A stretch of 7,673 nucleotides of DNA from Acetobacteraceae bacterium (GTDB lineage Bacteria > Pseudomonadota > Alphaproteobacteria > Acetobacterales > Acetobacteraceae), in the NCBI GenBank assembly GCA_947476855.1, contig CANJSR010000234.1:1-7673 (forward strand), read 5' to 3'. Under the pieces are notes generated by a model. It made no database searches and was not told the DNA's origin. It saw nothing but the letters and a program-made list of their open reading frames with translations. The position numbers were made by a program, and so were the translations under genes. Below are positions 1 to 5,644 of this stretch, in pieces. Every line of letters begins with the position of its first letter. The stretch's first letter is position 1.

Positions 1-77
1 ACCGGGCGCGGGCCGATGGTCGCGACCAGAAGCTTGTAGACATTCTCGTTCGTGACATTCTGCAGGTCGAACAGCAT
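1..77 (-). CDS. Flavin reductase-like protein, N-terminal fragment
   Basis: Only the first 25 codons are inside the window; the rest lies to the left. The start is the ATG whose complement is 75-77, preceded by a perfect Shine-Dalgarno AGGAGG (complement of 86-91) at 8 nt spacing, so both start and strand are well supported. The peptide reads MLFDLQNVTNENVYKLLVAT followed by IGPRP. The string YKLLVATxxPRP resembles the N-terminus of flavin reductase / DIM6-NTAB split-barrel proteins, which bind FMN and reduce flavin with NAD(P)H for a partner oxygenase, or act as stand-alone flavoproteins. No cofactor residues are visible in so short a piece, so the family call rests on this motif alone. It diverges from the membrane protein at 252. 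Confidence 0.6.
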   Translation of the reverse strand, partial: MLFDLQNVTNENVYKLLVATIGPRP

Positions 78-105
78 TAGGGAAACCTCCTGGTATTTGC
101 CGGGA

Positions 106-134
106 GCGTTACGCGCGCGCTCGGGACCTGTCCA
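106..134 (-). promoter_or_regulatory. Weak candidate promoter for the flavin reductase-like gene
   Basis: Reading the minus strand, TGGACA (complement of 129-134, five of six matches to TTGACA) is followed after 17 nt by TAACGC (complement of 106-111, a poor -10 box). A start about 7 nt downstream would leave a leader of roughly 20 nt containing the AGGAGG site. The position is sensible but the -10 match is weak. Confidence 0.25.
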
Positions 135-212
135 GATCGCCCCCTCCAACCGTCATCCAATGCCCCCAGTCGTCCCGCGCCCCTCCTCGGCCGTCATCCC
201 GGCCCAACACTC

Positions 213-226
213 CGTCTGGCCAGACG
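213..226. promoter_or_regulatory. 14-bp perfect palindrome upstream of the membrane protein gene
   Basis: CGTCTGGCCAGACG equals its own reverse complement over all 14 bases. It sits in the 174-nt spacer between the divergent genes, 25 nt before the GTG start at 252. A gapless two-fold symmetric site is what a dimeric helix-turn-helix regulator would bind. No regulator gene is in the window, so the operator role is inference. Confidence 0.35.
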
Positions 227-251
227 CCCCCGCCCCCGGCAACATCGGCCG

Positions 252-1670
252 GTGACCAACCGCCGAACCATCGCCCCCAGCGCCTGGGCCTATCTGCTCG
301 CCTGCGGGGCGATCCTGCTGCACCAGTTCCTCGGCGTTCCTGGCGCCGGCTGGTTCGCCGGGCTGGCGATGCTGCTGTTCCTGATCCTGGAGTTCCCCCG
401 TCAGCGCCGCTACGCCCAGATCCTGTTCCTGGTACTCGCCGGCGCCGGCCTGCTCGCGGTGGCGGCCAGTGACCGGAAGCTGGCCCTGTTCCTCGATGGC
501 TGGCAGCGCGGGGCGGTCTATGGGGCGTTCTTCCTCGCCTTGACCACCCTGCGCGACGCGGCCGAGACCAGCCCCCTGGTCCGCTATTGCGGTCGGCATT
601 TGGTCGCCCAGCCGCCTGGCCGCCGCTATGCCGCCCTGGCCGGCGGCGGGCATCTGTTCGGGATCATCCTTTCCTACGGCAGCATTGAGCTTCTTGGCGC
701 GATGGTGGGTCGTGCGAATGCACGCGGGATCGAACACGCGAATGCGCGGGGGGTTGGGCCCGGCAACGCGCGGGACACCGAACACGCCGAACGCGGCAAA
801 CGCATGCTCCTCGCGATCCAGCGCGGGTTCTGCGTGATGAACTGCTGGAACCCCCTCAACCTCATGACCGTCGTGGTCGCCACCGCCGTCCCCACCGCCT
901 CCCTCCACCTCCTGCTGCCCCTCGCCTTCGCGACCTCAATCGGGATCATGGCCGTCGGCTGGCTGGAGGACCGGTTGATGCACCCAACCCCACCACCCGA
1001 ACCCGCCCCTGGCGGATGGGGCATCCACCTCGCGCTCGTCCTCCTCGTCCTGACCGTCATGGCAGCCTCCGAGGCCACCAGCCTCCTCCTCGGCGTTTCC
1101 CTCGTCGCCGCCGTCACCCTGGCCGTGCCGCTGGCCGCCCTGATCTGGATCGCCGCCCAGACCGGCCACTTCATCCGCCCCGTCACACCCGCCCGGATCG
1201 CGGGAGTCCTCGGCCGCCGCATCGCCCGCTTCATCCCCCGCGTGCCGGCGTTCCGCGGAGAGGCCACGGTCCTCGCCGGGTCCGGCTTCATGGGGGTGAC
1301 GGTGGGCGCGGTCCTGCCGCCCGACCTGCTGGCGCCGGTGATCGGGGTGCTGCCGCCGATCCTGGTGCCCCTGCTGGTCCCCATCGTGCTGATCGCCACC
1401 GGCCAGATCGGGCTGAACCCCATCGCCATCGTGGCCCTGATCGGAGCCGCCATGCCCGACCCTGCCGCCCTCGGCATTCCCCCCTCCGCCCTCGCCCTCT
1501 CCTGCATGCTCGGCTGGGGGCTGGCGGTGGGCATGACGCCGATGTCGGCCTCGGCCATCATCACCGCGCGCTGGGCGGGGGTTTCGCCCTGGACCGTGGG
1601 ATCGCGGTGGAACGCGGCTTACACGGCGGGCGGGCTGGTGCTCGCCTGGGGCGCGATCCTGCTGGTCTGA
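252..1670 (+). CDS. Polytopic membrane protein, probable transporter
   Basis: 472 residues with about ten or more hydrophobic segments (roughly 12-28, 33-48, 56-72, 86-100, 125-150, 200-240 as two spans, 257-302 as two spans, 340-400 as several, 412-436, 455-472), so an inner-membrane protein. Gly/Pro-rich breaks such as NCWNPLNLMTV (197-207), GQIGLNPIAI (384-393) and GMTPMSASAI (427-436) resemble the re-entrant segments of ion-transporter-type carriers, but I cannot assign a named family or substrate. The GTG start is chosen because it lies just before the first helix and no other in-frame ATG or GTG is close upstream; no clear Shine-Dalgarno is present. The loop at 155-178 carries three 8-residue repeats. 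A Pro-rich hydrophilic loop lies at 243-256. The stop is 4 nt from the convergent MFS gene. Confidence 0.8.
   Translation: MTNRRTIAPSAWAYLLACGAILLHQFLGVPGAGWFAGLAMLLFLILEFPRQRRYAQILFLVLAGAGLLAVAASDRKLALFLDGWQRGAVYGAFFLALTTLRDAAETSPLVRYCGRHLVAQPPGRRYAALAGGGHLFGIILSYGSIELLGAMVGRANARGIEHANARGVGPGNARDTEHAERGKRMLLAIQRGFCVMNCWNPLNLMTVVVATAVPTASLHLLLPLAFATSIGIMAVGWLEDRLMHPTPPPEPAPGGWGIHLALVLLVLTVMAASEATSLLLGVSLVAAVTLAVPLAALIWIAAQTGHFIRPVTPARIAGVLGRRIARFIPRVPAFRGEATVLAGSGFMGVTVGAVLPPDLLAPVIGVLPPILVPLLVPIVLIATGQIGLNPIAIVALIGAAMPDPAALGIPPSALALSCMLGWGLAVGMTPMSASAIITARWAGVSPWTVGSRWNAAYTAGGLVLAWGAILLV
714..785 (+). repeat. Three tandem 24-bp repeats inside the membrane protein gene
   Basis: Three consecutive 24-bp units encode ANARGIEH, ANARGVGP and GNARDTEH (residues 155-178), followed by a partial AERGKR. 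The first units share GCGAATGC and the CGCGGG core, so the similarity is visible in DNA as well as protein. The copies are diverged and keep the reading frame, adding a charged loop between hydrophobic segments. Confidence 0.7.
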
Positions 1671-1674
1671 CCCG

Positions 1675-2844
1675 CTACGGCCGAACCAGCATGACCTCAT
1701 GCTGGGCCAGCCTCCGGTGCAACAGGAACAGCGGCACGACCAGCGCCGAGATCGCCGCCGCCGCCAGGACCCCGCCCGCCGGCCCGCCATGCCGGTCCGC
1801 GACCCAGCCGCAGACCGCCGGCCCGACCGCGCCGCCCGCGTAGTAAAGCGAGTAGAACAGCGCCATCCCGACCGCCCGGTTCTCCGGCCGAGCGGAGAGT
1901 GTGCCGACGACCATGATGATGCCCGGCTGGATCGACCCCAGCACGCCGACCAGCACCGCCCAGAACACCGGCATCCCGGTCAGCGCGATGCCGACCATGC
2001 CGACCACGAGCACGCCTGTCCCGATCAGCAAAATCCGCAGCGCTCCGTAATTCGCCGCCAGCCCGCCGCCGAACATCGTGGCCGGCACGTTGCCCCAGGT
2101 CGCGATCGTCATCACCAGCCCGATCAGGGCCAGCGAGTCCCCTCGCAGCGTCAGCATCGAGGGCACATAGGACGCGAAGGCGGCGTAGCCGGCCGTGTAG
2201 GCGGTCCAGGTACAGCCGGCGATGGCGAGCAGCAGGCACTCCCGCGGGCCGGGCAGGGAGAACTTCGTCGATACCGCAGCCACGTGCGGCGACGGCCGGA
2301 AGCTGCCCAGGAACAGGACCAGGGATATGGCGGCGAGGACCGCGTCGCTCGCCAATGCCACGCGGACGCCATGGGTGCTGGCGATCAGCGGCAGGACAAG
2401 CTGCGCCAGGCCCACCCCGATCGGGTAGGAGCAGACGGAGACGCTGATCGCGACCATGAACCGCTTGCCGGTGAACCAGTCGGCGATGACCTTGTTCTGC
2501 AGGACGATCATCGCGACCGCGCCGAACCCGCCGATCATCCGCCCCAGCGCGATGCCGGCGGGATCGTCGTCCCAAACCCCGACCACCGCGCCCACGACCA
2601 TCAGGGCCAGCCCACCACCCAGGACGATGCGGTCCCCGATCCGGCGGGCCAGCATGCCCAGCGGCAGGGCGGCAAAGGCCCCCATCAGCATATAGGCCCC
2701 GATCATCGCGCCGAGTTCGCTGTAGCTGAGGCCGAAGCGCGGTACCAGGTCGGGCGCCAGCGTGGCGACCGTCTGGAACTGATAGCCGAAGCTGATGCGC
2801 GCCAGGGCAAGGGCGGCGAGGATGAACCAGGATCGAGCGGTCAT
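1675..2844 (-). CDS. Major facilitator superfamily (MFS) transporter
   Basis: 389 residues, within the normal 12-helix MFS length. It moves a small solute across the inner membrane; the substrate cannot be read from sequence. Helix 1 begins at once (SWFILAALALARISFGYQFQ, 5-24). The helix 2-3 loop is GMLARRIGDR (63-72), a motif A variant. GRMIGGFG (101-108) carries the helix 4 arginine (motif B), and SYPIGVGLAQLVLP (139-152) is the Gly/Pro-rich helix 5. A polar central loop lies at about 183-200, and the second half contains GNVPATMFGGGLAANYG (251-267) and YSLYYAGGAVGP (331-342). The frame stays open up to 3135, but those extra 97 residues are Arg/Pro-rich and unlike a transporter, so I place the start at the ATG directly before helix 1; its Shine-Dalgarno (CAGG) is weak. 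It is divergent from the CoA-transferase gene, which hints at a shared carboxylate substrate. Confidence 0.9.
   Translation of the reverse strand: MTARSWFILAALALARISFGYQFQTVATLAPDLVPRFGLSYSELGAMIGAYMLMGAFAALPLGMLARRIGDRIVLGGGLALMVVGAVVGVWDDDPAGIALGRMIGGFGAVAMIVLQNKVIADWFTGKRFMVAISVSVCSYPIGVGLAQLVLPLIASTHGVRVALASDAVLAAISLVLFLGSFRPSPHVAAVSTKFSLPGPRECLLLAIAGCTWTAYTAGYAAFASYVPSMLTLRGDSLALIGLVMTIATWGNVPATMFGGGLAANYGALRILLIGTGVLVVGMVGIALTGMPVFWAVLVGVLGSIQPGIIMVVGTLSARPENRAVGMALFYSLYYAGGAVGPAVCGWVADRHGGPAGGVLAAAAISALVVPLFLLHRRLAQHEVMLVRP
1686..1705. terminator. Stem-loop just after the membrane protein gene
   Basis: CCAGCATGA and TCATGCTGG are exact inverted copies separated by two bases, giving an 8-bp stem with a 4-nt loop. 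It starts 15 nt after the stop at 1670 and lies inside the last codons of the convergent MFS gene. No T-run follows, so it is not a classical intrinsic terminator. It could stabilise the 3' end or assist Rho-dependent termination of the plus-strand transcript. Confidence 0.35.
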
Positions 2845-2921
2845 GGCCTGAACTGCAAGAAATGCGGCCCTGGCCCGCCTCGTCCGCCGAGGCCGCCTGG
2901 ATTCGCGAGCCGGCATCGTAG

Positions 2922-2968
2922 GCCGGGTCGGCGGACATCGGAAAGGGCGGCGGCCAGGCCGACCCGGC
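2922..2968. repeat. 11-bp perfect inverted repeat
   Basis: GCCGGGTCGGC (2922-2932) and GCCGACCCGGC (2958-2968) are exact reverse complements with a 25-nt spacer. The right arm ends 9 nt before the TTGACA box at 2978. The repeat could be a two-site operator or fold as a hairpin in a leader transcript. Which of these applies cannot be told from sequence. Confidence 0.45.
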
Positions 2969-2977
2969 GTGTCATCC

Positions 2978-3006
2978 TTGACAAATACGCCCAGGCTTTC
3001 AGGCTC
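2978..3006 (+). promoter_or_regulatory. Candidate -35 element for the CoA-transferase gene
   Basis: TTGACA (2978-2983) matches the sigma-70 -35 consensus exactly. At 17-nt spacing the -10 position reads AGGCTC, a poor match. The box is 154 nt upstream of the ATG at 3138, leaving a long leader that would include the 3057-3078 hairpin. Confidence 0.25.
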
Positions 3007-3056
3007 AGGATCAGACAGGCACGCGGCGCGCCAGCGTCGGAGCAACAACACGGGAA

Positions 3057-3078
3057 ATGGCGGGTCGTGCCCCGCCAT
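3057..3078 (+). promoter_or_regulatory. Hairpin in the CoA-transferase leader
   Basis: ATGGCGGG and CCCGCCAT form a perfect 8-bp stem around a 6-nt loop (TCGTGC). It lies 59 nt before the start codon and well upstream of the ribosome binding site at 3124-3130, with no T-run. It may be an mRNA-stabilising structure or an inverted-repeat operator. Confidence 0.35.
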
Positions 3079-3137
3079 GACGGCAGCGCGAGTAAGCCTC
3101 CGCCTCCGGCCCGACCCTGCGAGAAGGAAACCCACCC

Positions 3138-4334
3138 ATGACCGAAAGTCTGTTCTCCGGCCTCAGGGTCCTCGATTGCGCAAGCTGGATCGCCGGCCCC
3201 TGCGCGGCGACGATGCTGTCCGATTTTGGCGCCGACGTGATCAAGATCGAGCCGCCGGGCGCGGGCGACCCCTGGCGCACGCGCGGCCCCTTCCCGGGCC
3301 GGGACGTCGACTATTATTGGCAGCTCACGTCGCGCAACAAGCGCAGCCTGGCCATCGACCTCAAGCACGCCGACGGGATCGCGGCGCTGCACCGGCTGGT
3401 CGCCTCGGCCGATGTGTTCGTGACCAACTTCCCACTGCCGGTACGCGACCGGCTGAAGCTGTCGGCCGAACACCTGATGGCGCTGAACCCGCGGCTGATC
3501 TACGCGTCCTTCACCGCCTATGGGGAGGAAGGGGAGGAAGCCGCGAAGACCGGCTTCGACTCGACCGCCTACTGGGCGCGCACCGGGCTGATGGACCAGG
3601 TCCGCGCCGCGTCCGACACGCCGCCCGCGCGCTCCATGCCCGGGATGGGCGACCATCCGTCCGGCACCGGCCTGTATGCCGCGATCGTCACCGCGCTGTA
3701 CCGGCGGGAGAAGACCGGCCAGGGCAGCCTGGTGAAATCGTCGCTGTTGCAGAACGGCCTGTGGGCCAATGCCTGCGCCGTGCAGACCCGGCTGTTCAAC
3801 GAGCAGGTCGGCCACCGGCCGCTCCGCGAAGACGCGCCGAACGCGCTGGCGAACCACTACCAGACCCGCGACAATCGCTGGTTCATCATGGCCCTGTTCA
3901 ATGAGCAACGGCAGCTCCGCGGCTTCCTGACCGCGATCGGCCGGCCCGAACTGACCGACGATCCGCGCTTCGCCACCGACGCCGCCCGCAAGAAGAACGC
4001 CCGCGTCCTGACCACGGTGCTGGATGAGGTGTTCCGCTCCCGCGACCTGGCCGAATGGCGGACCGTGCTGGATGGCGTCGGCGTCACCTTCGGCATCGCC
4101 GCCACGGTGGATGAGGCGCTGGAGGACCCGCAGATGCAGGCCTGTGGCGCCCTGGTGCCGTTTGCCGATGGCAAGGGGCTGACCGTTTCCGCCCCGTTCC
4201 ATGTCGAGGGGGTCGAGAAGATCGCGCCACAGCGCGCGCCGGGCCTTGGGCAGAACACCGACGACGTGCTGGCGCAGGCGGGCTACACGGCCGACGACAT
4301 TGGCCGGATGCGGTCGGCCGGCGTGGTGGCCTGA
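3138..4334 (+). CDS. Family III (CaiB/BaiF) CoA-transferase
   Basis: 398 residues, the usual length of the family, which moves CoA between acyl-CoA and free carboxylates in the cytoplasm (formyl-CoA transferase FRC and CaiB are relatives). The N-terminus FSGLRVLDCASWIAGPCAAT (6-25) and GADVIKIEPPGAGDPWR (31-47) form the CoA-binding region. SRNKRSLAIDLK (65-76) and DVFVTNFPL (92-100) are family signatures. GMGDHPSG (169-176) carries Asp172, which aligns by eye with catalytic Asp169 of FRC; YRREKTGQGSLVKSSLL follows as expected. The start has AAGGAAA (3124-3130) 7 nt upstream. Relatives include racemases and transferases for many acids, so the substrate is unknown. The divergent MFS gene may supply it. 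The stop is 19 nt from the convergent amidotransferase gene. Confidence 0.9.
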   Translation: MTESLFSGLRVLDCASWIAGPCAATMLSDFGADVIKIEPPGAGDPWRTRGPFPGRDVDYYWQLTSRNKRSLAIDLKHADGIAALHRLVASADVFVTNFPLPVRDRLKLSAEHLMALNPRLIYASFTAYGEEGEEAAKTGFDSTAYWARTGLMDQVRAASDTPPARSMPGMGDHPSGTGLYAAIVTALYRREKTGQGSLVKSSLLQNGLWANACAVQTRLFNEQVGHRPLREDAPNALANHYQTRDNRWFIMALFNEQRQLRGFLTAIGRPELTDDPRFATDAARKKNARVLTTVLDEVFRSRDLAEWRTVLDGVGVTFGIAATVDEALEDPQMQACGALVPFADGKGLTVSAPFHVEGVEKIAPQRAPGLGQNTDDVLAQAGYTADDIGRMRSAGVVA

Positions 4335-4353
4335 AGCTCCTCGGGCGGTGCCG

Positions 4354-5151
4354 TCAGGCAAGGCCGCTTCCTGCCGGAACAACCGGGTTCAGGTCGCGCA
4401 GCACGGGTTTCTCCCCGTGGCGCGCGACCAGGACCCGGCCTGACGGCACCGGAGTCCAGTCCTCCCGCCGTTCGTCGATCGGTTCCGACACGACGACCGT
4501 GCCGCCATGGGATTGCTGGTAATACAGGGTCGCGGGGCTGTGGTCGCTCGCCCAGCGGAAGGCCCAGATCGTCTGCCCATCGGTCAGCGCCGCGGTCAGG
4601 CGCAGCGGCGCGCCGATCGCGGCCCGGTCCATCTCGGCCATTACCAGGCCGAGCGTGGTTTCCATGGCGCGGACGGGATCGGCTTCTAGGTCGTTGGCGA
4701 GGGCCGTCAGGAACAGGGCCTCGGTGTCCGTCGTGCCGACGCGGGCGGCGTAGAGCGAGTCCGGGATATAGGTCTCGATCCGCCGGCGGATGGCGCGGTA
4801 GCCGCCGACCTGGCCGTTATGCATGAACATGAATCGCCCGACGGCGAAAGGATGGCAGTTGGCGCGGGACGTCGCGGTGCCGGTCGCGGCGCGGACATGA
4901 GCGAAGAACAGATGCGAGCGAACCTGGGAGCAGATCGAGAGCAGGTTCTCGTCCGACCAGGCCGGATGGACCTCCCGATACAGGCCCGGCCGTTCGCGTT
5001 CGCCGTACCAGCCGATGCCGAACCCGTCGCCATTGGTTTCGCTGCGACTTTCGGTCGCGTGGATGGCCTGCTTGATGAGAGAATGGCTGGGCGAGGCGAT
5101 CAGTTCTTCCAGGAAGATGGGCGTGCCATGGTAGGCGAGAAAGCGACACAT
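4354..5151 (-). CDS. Class II glutamine amidotransferase-like protein (YafJ-type)
   Basis: 265 residues, a single N-terminal nucleophile (Ntn) glutaminase domain. The start MCRFLAYHG places Cys2 to become the N-terminal nucleophile once Met is removed; this fixes the start although the frame stays open further upstream. Other active-site signatures are NGDGFGIGWY (40-49), FAHVRAATG (83-91), NCHPF (98-102), HNGQVGGY (111-118) with the oxyanion-hole Asn-Gly, and GTTDTEALF (139-147). GGGGAA (complement of about 5162-5167) is the ribosome binding site. The family hydrolyses glutamine or a gamma-glutamyl compound. The length fits E. coli YafJ-like proteins; EgtC of ergothioneine synthesis has the same fold, but no other egt gene is near, so I keep the general name. 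The physiological substrate is unknown. Confidence 0.88.
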   Translation of the reverse strand: MCRFLAYHGTPIFLEELIASPSHSLIKQAIHATESRSETNGDGFGIGWYGERERPGLYREVHPAWSDENLLSICSQVRSHLFFAHVRAATGTATSRANCHPFAVGRFMFMHNGQVGGYRAIRRRIETYIPDSLYAARVGTTDTEALFLTALANDLEADPVRAMETTLGLVMAEMDRAAIGAPLRLTAALTDGQTIWAFRWASDHSPATLYYQQSHGGTVVVSEPIDERREDWTPVPSGRVLVARHGEKPVLRDLNPVVPAGSGLA

Positions 5152-5263
5152 GCGATGGGTTCCCCGAGGCTGGGCGCTGGGGAGATTGGGCCAGGGCATG
5201 ATGCGTCGCAAGCGAAACGAGAGGAGAATTGGACGTGATACAACCTCTGGATAGGGTTGCCCC

Positions 5264-5638
5264 ATGATCACGGCAGCGGTGCTGGTCCTGGCCTGCGCCC
5301 TGGCGGCCGGCCTGGCGCTGGCGGCCCGCGCGATGCGGGAGGATCCGGCGCGCGCCCGCCGGATCCCCCTGGCCGGCGCGGCGCATGGGTTGGTCGGGCT
5401 GATCGGGCTGGGGCTGCTGGTGATCTCGCTGGAAGGACCGCCCCGGGGCGAGGCCACGGGCACGAGCGGGTTCGGCCTTGCCGCCGCGAGCCTGATCGGC
5501 GTGGGCGCGCTGTTCGGGCTGATGCTGCCGTCACTCAGCCGCAACGGGGTCCGCGGGGTCACGGTCGTGATGGCGATCCATGGCGCGCTGGCGATCACCG
5601 GGTTCACGCTGCTGCTGGCCTGGGTGGGATTGGGGTGA
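5264..5638 (+). CDS. Small four-helix membrane protein of unknown function
   Basis: 124 residues with four hydrophobic helices at about 2-22, 36-56, 68-90 and 99-122, and short loops rich in Arg, Glu and Gly. I do not recognise the family. Helices 2 and 4 look alike: AAHGLVGLIGLGLLV (39-53) and AIHGALAITGFTLLL (104-118) share A-x-H-G, a Gly and a Leu pair at the same spacing. His41 and His106 therefore sit at equal depths, suggesting a two-fold internal duplication. A heme or metal ligand role is possible but unproven. The ATG has only a weak AGGG upstream. GC-rich codon use and a convincing hydrophobic pattern support a real gene, and the stop lies just before ubiG on the other strand. Confidence 0.72.
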   Translation: MITAAVLVLACALAAGLALAARAMREDPARARRIPLAGAAHGLVGLIGLGLLVISLEGPPRGEATGTSGFGLAAASLIGVGALFGLMLPSLSRNGVRGVTVVMAIHGALAITGFTLLLAWVGLG

Positions 5639-5644
5639 GGCGGT

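Larger units (their letters stand above)
2845..3137. promoter_or_regulatory. Divergent spacer between the MFS and CoA-transferase genes
   Basis: 293 nt with no gene I can support. It should hold both outward promoters. It contains an 11-bp inverted repeat (2922-2968), a consensus TTGACA at 2978-2983 on the plus strand, and an 8-bp-stem hairpin (3057-3078) within the probable leader of the CoA-transferase mRNA. Reading frames that cross it are Arg/Pro-rich and are accidents of high GC. Confidence 0.6.

Noticed and set aside
674..1790. Long antisense and off-frame ORFs over the membrane protein gene (minus 674-1564 and 936-1790, plus 1016-1843)
   Set aside because: Their products are low-complexity Arg/Gly/Asp/Pro strings, as expected from GC-rich shadow frames. 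The frame at 252-1670 has the only coherent hydrophobic pattern.
2841..2975. 44-codon ORF on the minus strand ending as ATGA on the MFS start codon
   Set aside because: Its ATG has the purine run directly abutting it, with no proper spacing for a ribosome binding site, and the overlap follows automatically from any gene that begins ATGA.
2845..3135. N-terminal extension of the MFS transporter by 97 residues, in the same open frame
   Set aside because: The extension is Arg/Pro-rich, lacks any helix or domain pattern and would precede the normal MFS first helix. It also occupies the divergent promoter region.
4329..4359. GCCTGA/TCAGGC inverted repeat spanning both stop codons of the CoA-transferase and amidotransferase genes
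   Set aside because: Only 6 bp with a 19-nt loop and no T-run, too weak to call a terminator.
1697..4382. Long shadow ORFs over the MFS and CoA-transferase genes (plus 1699-3141, minus 1697-2938, minus 2841-4382, plus 2969-3904)
   Set aside because: No recognisable domain, Arg/Gln/Asp-rich composition, and they run across clear genes and the divergent spacer.
5152..5607. N-terminal extension of the glutamine amidotransferase-like protein
   Set aside because: The nucleophile must be Cys2 after Met removal, which fixes the start at 5151. The extension overlaps the small membrane protein gene antisense and is Arg/Ala/Pro-rich.
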